Of a DNA stretch of 64,000 bases, positions 43,880 through 53,241 are shown piece after piece. Every line of letters begins with the position of its first letter. The stretch's first letter is position 1. The notes below the pieces were generated by a model. The model saw nothing but the letters and a program-made list of their open reading frames with translations, was not told the origin of the DNA and did not search any database. Origin of the DNA: RGIG1995 sp045652425. Lineage in GTDB: Bacteria > Bacillota > Clostridia > Oscillospirales > CAG-272. The DNA is taken from assembly GCA_045652425.1 (NCBI GenBank), contig JAZRUG010000027.1, forward strand, positions 31,000-94,999, written 5' to 3'. The position numbers and the translations under genes were made by a program.

Positions 43880-44442
43880 TAGATTTTAACACCACCCTCA
43901 ACCGATATACTCGGCATCTGATAACGAGGATCAAGTCTTTGCAATTTATCTTTGTACTCTGCTGAATAAATTTGTCCGTATTCCGCAGATACGTCGCTCT
44001 TTAACAAATCTCCCGCTACACCGTAAGGCATTATCTCAAGCACATCGGGAGAAAGCTCAAACTCATACGCTTTGTCTTTTGTATTTGCTGTGATTCTTTC
44101 GGGATATACATAGCAATCAATTTCAGCCGTTCCACTCTCCAATATCTTGAATATCGTTCCGTTTGCTCTTGGTGTGTATTTAACACCGCTTATCGTGCCG
44201 ACCTGATATATTTCATATCCGCATTCGCTCTCTATGTCGGCAAATTCTATAATATCCCCTTTGGTTACTTCAAGCTCAACATACTTCGGGATTTTCTTTA
44301 TCCTTGCGAGTTCAAACATAACCATATTGAAGACTTCATTTATCTTCGTTGCTATGTCGGGATCGTCGGTCAAAAGTTCGCTATTGGGGTTTAATTCCTC
44401 GATAAGCCCCAACACTTTTAGTTTTTCATCATAAAGAGTCAT
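43879..44442 (-). CDS. Head-to-tail connector (adaptor) protein
   Basis: A 187-residue protein. Helical N-terminus (LKVLGLIEELNPNSELLTDDPDIATKINEVFNMVMFELARIKK) and a beta middle, the pattern of phage adaptor proteins (P22 gp4/T7 gp11-like) that sit under the portal. Placement right before the nozzle-like gene supports it. ATATTCTC-type spacing hides a GGAG ribosome site. Confidence 0.65.
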   Translation of the reverse strand: MTLYDEKLKVLGLIEELNPNSELLTDDPDIATKINEVFNMVMFELARIKKIPKYVELEVTKGDIIEFADIESECGYEIYQVGTISGVKYTPRANGTIFKILESGTAEIDCYVYPERITANTKDKAYEFELSPDVLEIMPYGVAGDLLKSDVSAEYGQIYSAEYKDKLQRLDPRYQMPSISVEGGVKI

Positions 44443-44461
44443 ATATTCTCCTTTCTAAGAG

Positions 44462-44487
44462 AAAAAGGACACCCAAAGATGTCCTTT
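44462..44487 (-). terminator. Terminator after the small acidic tail gene
   Basis: On the minus strand AAAGGACA...TGTCCTTT stem, then TTTC. Separates fibre genes from connector genes. Confidence 0.7.
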
Positions 44488-44488
44488 A

Positions 44489-44695
44489 TTACTCTTCTTC
44501 CGGGAGCGTTTCTTCTCCCTCTACCGTTTCTTCGGGTTCTTCAAACTCTGCGTAAAAAGCTTCCTTCGCTTCGTCTGTCAAGTAGCCGTACTTCTCGGCA
44601 TTCTCGATAAGTGTTACTGCATAGTCATAGGTGTACTGTCCCGACTTTACGCAATTTATAAATGCTTTGATTACTCTTGCTTCTCTCTTTGTCAT
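44489..44695 (-). CDS. Small acidic phage protein (XkdX-like position)
   Basis: Sixty-eight residues, helical first part (TKREARVIKAFINCVKSGQYTYDYAVTL) and a Glu/Pro-rich tail. Similar small proteins with the sequence VIKAFIN...YDYA follow tail fibre genes in many Firmicutes phages. It overlaps nothing and starts one base after the stop of the fibre gene. Function unknown. Confidence 0.65.
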   Translation of the reverse strand: MTKREARVIKAFINCVKSGQYTYDYAVTLIENAEKYGYLTDEAKEAFYAEFEEPEETVEGEETLPEEE

Positions 44696-44696
44696 A

Positions 44697-46514
44697 TCAA
44701 TTCTCCAATACTAACGCCATTAATTCGGCAATTTTTTTGTCAATTTGGTTATCAACGTACTTCTTTGTGTCTACGTTGTATTCCGCATCAATTACAACTC
44801 CCTCTGTATCGGGTACAAGCGTTGTTGTGGGATGGAGTGATGTTACGCCCTCAACAGTTCCGTCTGCGTTGATAGTATAGGGGGGTACAGGCTCTTTGTG
44901 GGGTTCAAATTCGGTCGGAACCGTTCCTGGTTCTAATTGAATATTGTTTACGCTGCCGCTTTTTGCGTACGACCAATGTACAAGTTCGACCTTTGTTAAT
45001 ACTCCGCTAATCCGTACGGGTTCAAGATACTTTACACTTGTGGAAAAAATCGTTGTTCCGTCTTTAAGTGTACATCTAAACAATGTGGCACTTTCACTTG
45101 TAAAATCTCCTAAAGTGCTTATATCACAAGACAACACAAAGTTTCCAGATATTTCACCCTCAAAGATTGTTACAATATCCGTAAATGGAGCAGATACGCT
45201 ATTGATTTGTGCAAAGTTCTTTCCCGACTTAATAAGTTTTGCCTTTGATACATCTATATATGGTGTATATGGTGACGCAAACTCTGCTAATTGTGGCTTG
45301 AATACAAGATTATTAGCGGTATAACCACTTCTAATTCTTATTCTTGCCGTACCCACAAAATCAGTTGTTGCTATTGCCATTGCTCCATAGCTTTGTACAA
45401 CATTTTTTCCATCTTTATAAACCTGTATTTCAAAAGTATCATCGTTAGTTCCTTCGGGAGCACCGCTGATAATCATTCCCTTTTTTACGGGAAAGTCATA
45501 AGCTAAAATAAAATCCGCAATACCTGTTGATGTTCCGTTTGCGGTTACAGTTCCATCTCCGTTATCGGTATATGTAATACCCTCTGTTGTTTTAGTAGTA
45601 TCATAAAATGGGTAAGGTATTGAGTTCTTACTTCTCGCCTTAACCCTCAATGTATGCTCTATTGGGGATATATCGGTTAATGATACAACGCTTCCGCTTG
45701 CTGTATTAGGGATAGCTGAAGCACACACTTTTTTAACTTCGTTAGCCGCTATTTCTGCGGTTGATTTAGCCACACTTGCCGCCGCTTCGGCTTCATCTCG
45801 TGCCGTCTCTGTTTTGGATAGCGCCATCTTTGCTTGTTCTTCGGCCGATAAGGCGTAACTTGCGCTTAAATTCGCCTCAATTGCGTACCCTTCCGCACTA
45901 TTCGCCGATTCGGTTGCTTCTGTACTTGACTTCGCTGCACTATTCGCCGAATTACTCGCCGACGTTGCCGCACTCTCAGCCGTATTTTTTGCGCTTGTTG
46001 CGGTATCTGCTGAATTTTTTGCACTCGTTTCGGCTGACTTTGCATTGTTCTCTGACGTTTTTGCGTTTGTTTCCGACGTTTTTGCACTATTCTCTGAAGA
46101 CTTTGCATTGTTTTCGCTCGTTTTTGCTTTTGTTTCGGAATCTTTAGCGTTATTCTCCGAAAGTTTTGCGTTCTCTTCCGATGTTTTTGCCTTGATCTCC
46201 GACTCCAACGCCTTACCCGCCGATACACTTGCTTTTGCTTCGGCTGTTTCTGCTTCTGTTACTTTTTCGCCGATTACGGTTAAAGCGTTTTCTGTATATT
46301 CCTTTACCTCTTCGGCGCTTGAGTTGATTTCGCTAACAGCACTCTCTTTTGTGCTTTTAATCACTTCTTCCGCTCGACTTACAGCTTCGTCGGTTAGAGA
46401 GTCAAGCCACTCTTCCTCTGTGCCGTCAAAGCCGTTCATAACGGCTATTTCATAAGCTGATTTGCCTTGTATGGCATCGGGGGCGTATATATAGCCCGTC
46501 AATTTATTGCTCAT
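44697..46514 (-). CDS. Tail fibre with heptad-like SEN/KTS repeats
   Basis: A 605-residue protein. Residues 1-60 include GYIYAPDAIQGKSAYEIAVMNGFDGTEEEWL, a collagen-like tail-attachment module. Residues about 90-215 are a long run of AKxSExNAK-type 7-residue units (dozens of Ala, Ser, Asn, Glu), which form a trimeric coiled coil. The C-terminal 330 residues are beta-rich with a carbohydrate-binding look (IPYPFYDTTKTTEGITYTDNGDGT). Repeats of this kind vary in number between strains. Probably the host-recognition fibre. Confidence 0.8.
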   Translation of the reverse strand: MSNKLTGYIYAPDAIQGKSAYEIAVMNGFDGTEEEWLDSLTDEAVSRAEEVIKSTKESAVSEINSSAEEVKEYTENALTVIGEKVTEAETAEAKASVSAGKALESEIKAKTSEENAKLSENNAKDSETKAKTSENNAKSSENSAKTSETNAKTSENNAKSAETSAKNSADTATSAKNTAESAATSASNSANSAAKSSTEATESANSAEGYAIEANLSASYALSAEEQAKMALSKTETARDEAEAAASVAKSTAEIAANEVKKVCASAIPNTASGSVVSLTDISPIEHTLRVKARSKNSIPYPFYDTTKTTEGITYTDNGDGTVTANGTSTGIADFILAYDFPVKKGMIISGAPEGTNDDTFEIQVYKDGKNVVQSYGAMAIATTDFVGTARIRIRSGYTANNLVFKPQLAEFASPYTPYIDVSKAKLIKSGKNFAQINSVSAPFTDIVTIFEGEISGNFVLSCDISTLGDFTSESATLFRCTLKDGTTIFSTSVKYLEPVRISGVLTKVELVHWSYAKSGSVNNIQLEPGTVPTEFEPHKEPVPPYTINADGTVEGVTSLHPTTTLVPDTEGVVIDAEYNVDTKKYVDNQIDKKIAELMALVLEN

Positions 46515-46529
46515 ATTTCTCTCCTCTCA

Positions 46530-48518
46530 TTAACCTACCCCGGTTGTTATTACACCCTTACCTTGTGCGGTTGTGTCCTTAATACTCCAAATACCCGTAT
46601 TGTAGTCCGTCTTTTCGTGTATAATTGTGATTTCATCATAAGCCCCTTTTAATTCAAGCGATGTAGCAGAGTTTAATTGAGGAAATATTCCACCGTGTAT
46701 TTCAAGAGTGTTTTTGCTTGATAGTTTTCTAATTGAAATAGGACTGTTATACGGGTATGAGTCATCACAAGTAATACTACGGATACCTGATTCGCAATTT
46801 ATATCGAGTTTGTCTAATACTCTATACTGCGACAATTCAAAGTCCGCACTATAGGTACTTTTCTTACCTAATTTGACCGTTGCAGTTCCCGTAACATCAC
46901 TATTGAAATACACACCGTTTTGACCGACTGTTTCATTGGTTACATCAATAACAATATCGTTATATGTGCCGTCGGCTTTATTATTGATTACACGTATAGG
47001 AGGGGTTGAAGAGTTTGGATTGTTGATGCTACAACCGAGAACACGCAAACCGCCTAAAACGTCTGTCTTATCCGAATTATACTCAATGCAAATTCCGTTA
47101 CTTGCACCTGCATACAGTTCGCAATCTTTAATCTTTACAAAGAGGCCCGTTGCGCTCTTGCCCTCGATTTCAAAACAACGCTCACCGTTTCTTAAATCGC
47201 AATTCTGTACGGTCAAATATCCTCGATCTACACCCTCAACAGATGTACCGTAAACTTTTACACCGGAGTTATCGCTTGATACGCAATTTCTAACAATAAT
47301 CTCGTATTTTGCTTTATGGTTTCCGACAATAATACTTCCGCCCACATTGCCATAGAAGATACAGTTTTCTACAATGTTGTTTTTGGCTGATTGACCGATA
47401 CCATTTACTTCAAAATCAATACCACCTTCGGGTAATGTTCCGTTGGTGTTGGAAATAGTACAATTACGCACCGTGAGTCTGTCAGAGTGTATAACGCTGA
47501 TACCTTGTCTTCGGTTATTGTCGATTAAACAACCCTCGATTATGGTGTTAAAACATAATTCGCCTAACTCATTATGAATGTACTCGCCAAGATAAACACC
47601 GTCGCCCCAACCGTCTGTAAGCTTACAATCTTTAATCGTTACATTATGCGTTCCATAAAGACCTATACAAGCTCCCCATTCGCCCGTAGTTCCCGTGTGT
47701 TCGTTTCTATCGCCTTGAATATGTATGTTTTTGATTGTTACATTGTCAATTCCCTCGCATGAAATAACATTGTACTTTTCAAGATTGTTTCCGATTCTCT
47801 TGATAATAGTATTATTGCCCTCGCCCTCTAACGTCATATTAGATACAAGCGGAATATCCTCGCTTACCAAATATGTACCCGTAGGCAAATGCAAAATAGA
47901 ATCACCACCGCCCAATGCGTTAATTGCGCTTATAATAGCTTGAGTATCGTCTGCCTTACCATCGCCGAAAGCGCCGTACATCTGCGGCGTTACGTAGGCG
48001 CTTGTTACTGCTGCGTATTTCCCCTCAAGCCTTAAAACAGCTCTTGCAATCGCTTGGTTTTCTACCGGGTGTGTAGAGGATAAATCAAGCTCGTCATCCA
48101 TATAGCGAGAAAGTATTTCTTCATCTTCGGGTACGTATTCTTCTACATCTTTGTCTGCTCCTTCGGGGAACAGTTTAAATATTTTTGCGCCGTCCTCGTC
48201 ATATCCGATAATAGTCTGAGGATTAGACAGAGGATTAAGCTCTACCTCGTACCAAAAATCAGTGGGCTTATTTATAACATCACCGAACTTTGTATCTTCG
48301 CCCGAAAGATAAATTTGTACTTCTTGTGTATGGTCTGTTATAGGAAAATCCTTTTCCAATACAACATCAGTACATTTTTTCTTCTTGCTTACTTTGATTC
48401 TCACAAGATCGCCCGGCTTGAATGTGTACGGTTTACCATTGTCCGTTGCCCCAACAGACATAACAACGATATCGCCCCTCGTTACATAGATGGATTTGTC
48501 GTCGTTTAATATAAACAT
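46530..48518 (-). CDS. Tailspike with right-handed beta-helix (pectate-lyase fold)
   Basis: A 662-residue protein. Residues 1 to about 125 resemble BppU-type N-terminal modules (IYVTRGDIVVMSVGATDNGKPYTFKPGD). From about residue 178 (MYGAFGDGKADDTQAIISAIN) to about 580 it is a parallel beta-helix with many turns (VTIKNIHIQGD, VTIKDCKLTDGWGDGVYLG, LTVRNCTISNTNG, IVENCIFYG). Such spikes depolymerise or bind capsule polysaccharide. The start at 48518 overlaps the stop of the preceding gene. Confidence 0.85.
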   Translation of the reverse strand: MFILNDDKSIYVTRGDIVVMSVGATDNGKPYTFKPGDLVRIKVSKKKKCTDVVLEKDFPITDHTQEVQIYLSGEDTKFGDVINKPTDFWYEVELNPLSNPQTIIGYDEDGAKIFKLFPEGADKDVEEYVPEDEEILSRYMDDELDLSSTHPVENQAIARAVLRLEGKYAAVTSAYVTPQMYGAFGDGKADDTQAIISAINALGGGDSILHLPTGTYLVSEDIPLVSNMTLEGEGNNTIIKRIGNNLEKYNVISCEGIDNVTIKNIHIQGDRNEHTGTTGEWGACIGLYGTHNVTIKDCKLTDGWGDGVYLGEYIHNELGELCFNTIIEGCLIDNNRRQGISVIHSDRLTVRNCTISNTNGTLPEGGIDFEVNGIGQSAKNNIVENCIFYGNVGGSIIVGNHKAKYEIIVRNCVSSDNSGVKVYGTSVEGVDRGYLTVQNCDLRNGERCFEIEGKSATGLFVKIKDCELYAGASNGICIEYNSDKTDVLGGLRVLGCSINNPNSSTPPIRVINNKADGTYNDIVIDVTNETVGQNGVYFNSDVTGTATVKLGKKSTYSADFELSQYRVLDKLDINCESGIRSITCDDSYPYNSPISIRKLSSKNTLEIHGGIFPQLNSATSLELKGAYDEITIIHEKTDYNTGIWSIKDTTAQGKGVITTGVG

Positions 48519-48862
48519 TAGTCTTCACCCTCTTCCGTTTCATTGAGTTTAATTCCTCGCAATGATTCTATATCGCTTATTGCTTCTTCAATGCTTTCCA
48601 TAGGATAAGGCGGCATATAATATCCTCTGTTTTCATCAAACAAAAGAATATCCCCCTCGTTTAAGCTAATATGAATATAGCTCTTCGACTTATATGCGTT
48701 GACTCCGTTTGTTCCTTCATCTGTTAAAATCGTTTCAAGTATAAGGTCTTTCAATTCTTGCTCAACCTTATCGTTACTGTAAGTAAGCTCTGTTTCTTTT
48801 GTAACCTTGATTCCCTTTTTCAGTTCGATGTTGGGTTGTTCTACAAATAATTCGTGTTTCAT
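48518..48862 (-). CDS. Small phage structural-region protein
   Basis: A 114-residue acidic protein between capsid and tailspike genes. Starts KHELFVEQPNIELKKGIKV. No family recognised; its place suggests a head-completion or tailspike-associated role. Confidence 0.6.
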   Translation of the reverse strand: MKHELFVEQPNIELKKGIKVTKETELTYSNDKVEQELKDLILETILTDEGTNGVNAYKSKSYIHISLNEGDILLFDENRGYYMPPYPMESIEEAISDIESLRGIKLNETEEGED

Positions 48863-48921
48863 ACTTTTATACTCCTTTTCGCATCTATTGGTACTGCCCC
48901 AATCTCGTCTATTGATACGAT

Positions 48922-48956
48922 AAAAAAGAGAAGAGGAAATCCCCCTTCTCTTTTTG
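48922..48956 (-). terminator. Terminator after the capsid genes
   Basis: On the minus strand AAAGAGAAG...CTTCTCTTTTTT stem and T run, placed between the capsid block and the tail genes. Confidence 0.7.
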
Positions 48957-48966
48957 TTATTATTCT

Positions 48967-49158
48967 TTACTTTTCAGCCTTTTTATCAGCTTTAGGCGCT
49001 TTGGGTTCTTCGACTACACCGATAACAGAAACGAAGTTAGGGTTTACTTCCTTTATCTCCTTAATTCTATCTTCGGACATTTCTGCGAGTTTCCCTGCGA
49101 CACACAACTTACCCGTGTATCTATCTTTAAAAGTCTCGTTGAATAAAACTTTCTTCAT
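48967..49158 (-). CDS. Small capsid-associated protein
   Basis: Sixty-three residues, starts KKVLFNETFKDRYTGKLCVAG, Lys/Ala tail. The pattern resembles short phage proteins found right after major capsid genes (head decoration or gp FII-like). Function unknown. Confidence 0.55.
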   Translation of the reverse strand: MKKVLFNETFKDRYTGKLCVAGKLAEMSEDRIKEIKEVNPNFVSVIGVVEEPKAPKADKKAEK

Positions 49159-49172
49159 AGTTTACACTCTCC

Positions 49173-50039
49173 TTACGCTGTTGCTACAAGAGGAATTTTT
49201 ACGCAAACAATCTCTTCCTGTGCAATGATTTTGGCGCCGAATGCGTCAAGTCCTCTGATATAATCAGAGAAACGCTTTTCCATACGACCTGCTTCTACTT
49301 CGTTAATCTGTCCCGCAAAAGCAATAGCATCTTTGGAACGAACAATTGCATACTCGTAATTTTCGTCTTTGTATACATTGTTTGTAGACTTAACTTCGTA
49401 GCTGTCATATTCACCTACAACGCCACGCTTGATAAGTTCGTCATTTGCGGTCTTGAGTTCAATGAGTTCATCTTTAAACTCTTTGTAGTTACGAGGACCA
49501 ATCTCGATTACACCCGAATCGTCGAAGTTGTTTTCACGCAATGAAACAATAGCTTCGTCGAGCGCAATTTTGATAGCTGCTCTCGTTCTGTTTGTCGCTG
49601 TGATAACTTTTGTAGCACCCTCTTTGTAAGTGGTGTTCTTTGCTTCTTCGTCAACGGTAGACTGTGCTTTACCTGCTACCAATGCGCCGATGAATTTTTC
49701 ACGCTTGAGAGCCAACTTTCTCATTGCCTTCTGCTGATACTTTTCGGGCAATCCAGGAACGGACTGTGCCTTATCAATGTCTTTTACTTCGAATGCGAAA
49801 TAGTTCTGTACATCAATCACCAAATCCTGACTTGAGTCTGTCATTTCTTCGATGTTGATATCCTTACCTACATAAGGACCTACTGTAGGATCGCCTACTG
49901 CGAGAATTTTTACAGTATTGGCATACTTGCAATCACCCTCGTATTTTCTTGTGCAATCCTTTACCAACTTACACTTTTCGTCGAGGTCGTCCTGAATCTT
50001 TTTTGACCATATTGTTTGAATAAAATGATTTACTGACAT
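49173..50039 (-). CDS. Major capsid protein
   Basis: A 288-residue protein directly after the scaffold gene, the canonical place for a capsid protein. The middle contains TVGPYVGKDINIEEMTDSSQDLVIDVQNYFAFEVKDIDKAQ, typical of HK97-fold capsids of Clostridia phages. It has no N-terminal delta domain, which fits the separate scaffold. GGAAGG-type ribosome site ahead of the start at 50039. Confidence 0.85.
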   Translation of the reverse strand: MSVNHFIQTIWSKKIQDDLDEKCKLVKDCTRKYEGDCKYANTVKILAVGDPTVGPYVGKDINIEEMTDSSQDLVIDVQNYFAFEVKDIDKAQSVPGLPEKYQQKAMRKLALKREKFIGALVAGKAQSTVDEEAKNTTYKEGATKVITATNRTRAAIKIALDEAIVSLRENNFDDSGVIEIGPRNYKEFKDELIELKTANDELIKRGVVGEYDSYEVKSTNNVYKDENYEYAIVRSKDAIAFAGQINEVEAGRMEKRFSDYIRGLDAFGAKIIAQEEIVCVKIPLVATA

Positions 50040-50070
50040 ATTTTTTTACCTTCCTTTCAAGGTGGGAAGC

Positions 50071-50844
50071 TTACCATTTCTGCATAGACTCTTGTATAGC
50101 CTTATAAAGTTTCGGGTTTTTATCTAATTCACTTCTCGGAATGCGTATAGCTTCCTCGTAAGTGTAGAAATCCTTTACCCCCGTATCTTTTGCTTCATTT
50201 TTCATACTTCCCGCAATTTTGTGCTCTTTTTTTGGTTGTAGTTTTGTAAAATCTTCGTAGATTTCTTTTATAGGTATGTCCGATCTATATTTATTCGCAA
50301 AGTCTTTAAACTCCTTGCTGTTGTAAATATCTTCGGTTACACCTATTGAGGACAATTCATTTGCCCTCTCTGTGTTCTGCCTATGTTCTGCTAATGTTTT
50401 GAACATCATCTTTTCTCTTGCGGTCATATTCGCTATGCCTTTTCTTGACAAGCGTTCAACTTCTTCGACTACTTCTTCATAGCCGCCGCTTATAATGTCC
50501 TCTGCATCAGCTCTCGCAAGTACCTCGGTATCCCTTGTGTTTTCTATTTCGGGGATTTCGACACCTTTGCCACGGTAGAACTTTTCGAGCGTGTTTGTCA
50601 TACCTTCCACGTTCTCTTCGCCCGTACCTGCTCTCAATACGTTTTCAAGCGGTCCGTATTTACGGTCATACTCTTTACGTATCTTTGCTTCTCTACGTGC
50701 AATCCTGCCCGGCATAACCTCATTCAGCTTTGCGTTAACTGCTTCGTTAAACTCGGCTTCTGTGTATGTCTTGGGCGTTTCTTCTGTGGTCTGCTCCACG
50801 TTTTCAGTAACTTCTTCGGTTACAGGGTTTTCGTTCATTTCCAT
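50071..50844 (-). CDS. Capsid scaffold protein
   Basis: A 257-residue, strongly charged helical protein (PVTEEVTENVEQTTEETPK; then ARREAKIRKEYDRKYG). Asp/Glu-rich N-terminus and helix-forming body are typical for scaffold proteins, and it lies between portal and capsid genes. It should be lost from mature heads. Confidence 0.75.
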   Translation of the reverse strand: MEMNENPVTEEVTENVEQTTEETPKTYTEAEFNEAVNAKLNEVMPGRIARREAKIRKEYDRKYGPLENVLRAGTGEENVEGMTNTLEKFYRGKGVEIPEIENTRDTEVLARADAEDIISGGYEEVVEEVERLSRKGIANMTAREKMMFKTLAEHRQNTERANELSSIGVTEDIYNSKEFKDFANKYRSDIPIKEIYEDFTKLQPKKEHKIAGSMKNEAKDTGVKDFYTYEEAIRIPRSELDKNPKLYKAIQESMQKW

Positions 50845-50860
50845 AACGATTATTCCTTTC

Positions 50861-50925
50861 TATTTTTTTGGTCGGTGTTTGACTTCACCTATCTATTTTT
50901 TGGTAGGTGTTTGACTTCACCTATA
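50861..50925. repeat. Tandem 31-base direct repeat before the scaffold gene
   Basis: Two units containing GGTGTTTGACTTCACCTAT, 31 bases apart. Each unit forms a small GGTG/CACC hairpin on the minus strand. Possible promoter/processing element for the capsid block. Confidence 0.55.
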
Positions 50926-50951
50926 TAAAAAAGCCCTTATAATAGGGCTTT
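50926..50951 (-). terminator. Intrinsic terminator after the small basic gene
   Basis: On the minus strand AAGCCCT...AGGGCTT stem plus T run, overlapping the stop of the basic protein at 50,950. Confidence 0.8.
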
Positions 50952-51174
50952 ATCTCATCTCTCTTCTTTTTCTCGCTCTTGCCAATGCGGATGATCCCTG
51001 CGAAGAATTGCTTTTGAATGCAGAAGATGTAATAGGTTTCAATGTCCTGCTTTGTGTTGTCGAAGCCCCTGTTTTTCGATTTGTGCTTGTAACAACTGCG
51101 CCCCGATTCTGTGTTAAAGGCTTAAACTCTTTCTTCATTTTGAACGGCTTATATTCTTTTTTCATTTTTGCCAT
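50950..51174 (-). CDS. Small basic virion protein
   Basis: Seventy-four residues, very basic (Lys/Arg), N-terminal twofold repeat KKEYKPFKMKKEFKPLT. Lies between portal and scaffold genes. May bind DNA or the head interior; no family recognised. Confidence 0.6.
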   Translation of the reverse strand: MAKMKKEYKPFKMKKEFKPLTQNRGAVVTSTNRKTGASTTQSRTLKPITSSAFKSNSSQGSSALARARKRREMR

Positions 51175-51195
51175 AACTTTATCCTACTTTCTTTA

Positions 51196-52977
51196 TTATT
51201 CTTCAATCTTTTCTTCTGCTTCTGCGGTCTCTTCGTCAAGCTCTGCCTCTTTCTCGGCATACTTTGACTCTTCTGCTTCAAGAGTTTTCTCTGCTTCTAT
51301 CTGCTGTCTTGCATCGGCTACCTGTTGCGCTTGGCTGTCGAGGTCTTCCACAAAGAACTGCTGCGCCCTCTGTTGCATTATCTGTGCTTGAGCATTTATT
51401 AAGGCTATACGTCTCTGTTCCTCGTCGTATTCCTCTACTGCTTGTTCGAGCTTTGCCTTTGGCATTACAGAATCGTCATCTAACAGCTTTACGTATATCT
51501 TTAACTCTGACATTCTCTGTCCGAAATATCCGCCGTTCAAAAGGTTCTCAAGGCTCATTTCTTGAGCGTATCTGTCATATACACCTTTTGGGGTTACGTC
51601 TATCTTGACTTTAGCTTTTAACTGCTCTAAAGCCGACTGCGGAACGTTTATAAGCCTTACTGCCTTTTCGCCGTTCTCGTCTGTATATTCTTCCTCAAGA
51701 CTTACACCGCCTTCGGAATGAACTATAAGATACTCAAGCCATATTCTGCCCAAGTCCTCGATAAACGTCTTGTAGCTTTCTTTCTGCTCTGTCATTGGAG
51801 CTTGTGAAGCTTGTTGTACTGCAAGAATAGCTCTACCCGAAGCGCTTTCGGGGTTTACTTGTCCCGTTGCCGTATCTCCCGCACCTGCTAAATCTCTTGT
51901 GATTTGTATTAAATCCTCTTGGAGCTTGACTACATCGGGCGACATCTGCGCCGGGGGTATTGTGCCAACAACCTTGTGTACATCATCTACAGGTTGTCCG
52001 TTGGTCTTGATTACTCCGCCCACGTTGTTAAGAGCATCGGGATTTGATACCTTTGATACATCAACAACTTTGTAAGGATATGCTTGACTCTTTACTGTCA
52101 AGACTCGGCGCATCTCTGTACGATTGATCTCGATTTGGTTCGGGATAAGATATCTAACCTCGCCCTCGCCTCTTGCGCTTCCCTTTTTCTCTTCCCAAGT
52201 CATGTGAGCTATGGGATAAAGACTAAGGCCCGTGTCTTGCTCGTTTGATATTTCACAGTATCTTGAAGCGATAGAATAATATACAATACCGTTTCTCTTG
52301 TAAAACTTATAGACAATAGTAACGCCGTTGTCTACTTCGTCTTTTGCCGCTTCTCCCGCTTCTTCAAATGTCTCGTTGTCGCCTATGATTAACTTTGCTT
52401 CTTCCTCGCTTAAACCCTCACTTATAGCTAAATCCCTTGCATTAACTACAGGCATTCTCTTGCGAATAAGGATATAGGGCTGACTCTGTATATCTTCGTC
52501 GTTTTCGTTGCCGTAATATATATCACACTTGTCTATTACTTCATTGACGGGGTACATACTCTCTTTATCAAATCCAACGTATATAATTCCCTCGTCATTA
52601 ATAGCAGCATTTTTTGTTACAGCTCTTCCCTTTTTGTCCATTTGGTCTCTTTCCCAAATGTTACTTGCGCATCTATTGAGAACGTCGCAATATCTCTCTG
52701 CGTTCTTTCGGAACGAGGGATTTTCATAGTTCTGTGAAGAGTAGATTATATCGTACAAATTGCTATGTATTACAGCTAACTTATATTTGACTATGGGTTT
52801 TATGATGTTCTTCTGTACGGGTTCTACTCCACCGAGCTTTGCACCTTCCCATTGATTTCCGTTGTAGAAGTTGTGGTTTCTGTCCGTATCAGAATACACG
52901 CTTGTTAGTCTATGATAATTTCGCCCTATCTCGTATAAGCTCCATATAGGCGTTTCTCTTATCTCTTGTCTATCCAT
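51196..52977 (-). CDS. Portal protein, podovirus type
   Basis: A 593-residue protein. RNHNFYNGNQWEGAKLGGVEPVQKNIIKPIVKYKLAVIHSN is a usual N-terminal portal pattern. The centre has HMTWEEKKGSARGEGEVRYLIPNQIEINRTEMRRVL. The last 120 residues are a long charged coiled coil (Glu/Gln/Ala), like the barrel of short-tailed phage portals. It follows terminase and a tiny membrane-helix gene. It forms the ring through which DNA enters the head. Confidence 0.88.
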   Translation of the reverse strand: MDRQEIRETPIWSLYEIGRNYHRLTSVYSDTDRNHNFYNGNQWEGAKLGGVEPVQKNIIKPIVKYKLAVIHSNLYDIIYSSQNYENPSFRKNAERYCDVLNRCASNIWERDQMDKKGRAVTKNAAINDEGIIYVGFDKESMYPVNEVIDKCDIYYGNENDEDIQSQPYILIRKRMPVVNARDLAISEGLSEEEAKLIIGDNETFEEAGEAAKDEVDNGVTIVYKFYKRNGIVYYSIASRYCEISNEQDTGLSLYPIAHMTWEEKKGSARGEGEVRYLIPNQIEINRTEMRRVLTVKSQAYPYKVVDVSKVSNPDALNNVGGVIKTNGQPVDDVHKVVGTIPPAQMSPDVVKLQEDLIQITRDLAGAGDTATGQVNPESASGRAILAVQQASQAPMTEQKESYKTFIEDLGRIWLEYLIVHSEGGVSLEEEYTDENGEKAVRLINVPQSALEQLKAKVKIDVTPKGVYDRYAQEMSLENLLNGGYFGQRMSELKIYVKLLDDDSVMPKAKLEQAVEEYDEEQRRIALINAQAQIMQQRAQQFFVEDLDSQAQQVADARQQIEAEKTLEAEESKYAEKEAELDEETAEAEEKIEE

Positions 52978-52981
52978 TTAT

Positions 52982-53233
52982 TCACCCCTTCGGAACTTCT
53001 TTCTGTCCGTTGCTTGTGCCGTCATAGGCTTCTATGTTCTCTAATATAGTTTCGACTCGCTTTTGCACTCGTTCTTCTTCTCGTCTGCTTTGGTGTTCTC
53101 GTATAACTTCCATAGGGTTTATGCTCGGTAGTTCTATTGACTCGCCTTTGTCTACCTTTTGCCCTATCTTTGCACCGACAACAAAGCACACTATATTTGA
53201 TATGCTGACTATAAGTAACAATAATATTTCCAT
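52982..53233 (-). CDS. Small one-helix phage protein
   Basis: Eighty-three residues: one membrane helix (LLLIVSISNIVCFVVGAKI) followed by a charged helix. Placed between terminase and portal, and starting near the terminase stop. Unknown function. Confidence 0.6.
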   Translation of the reverse strand: MEILLLLIVSISNIVCFVVGAKIGQKVDKGESIELPSINPMEVIREHQSRREEERVQKRVETILENIEAYDGTSNGQKEVPKG

Positions 53234-53241
53234 ATATCCCC

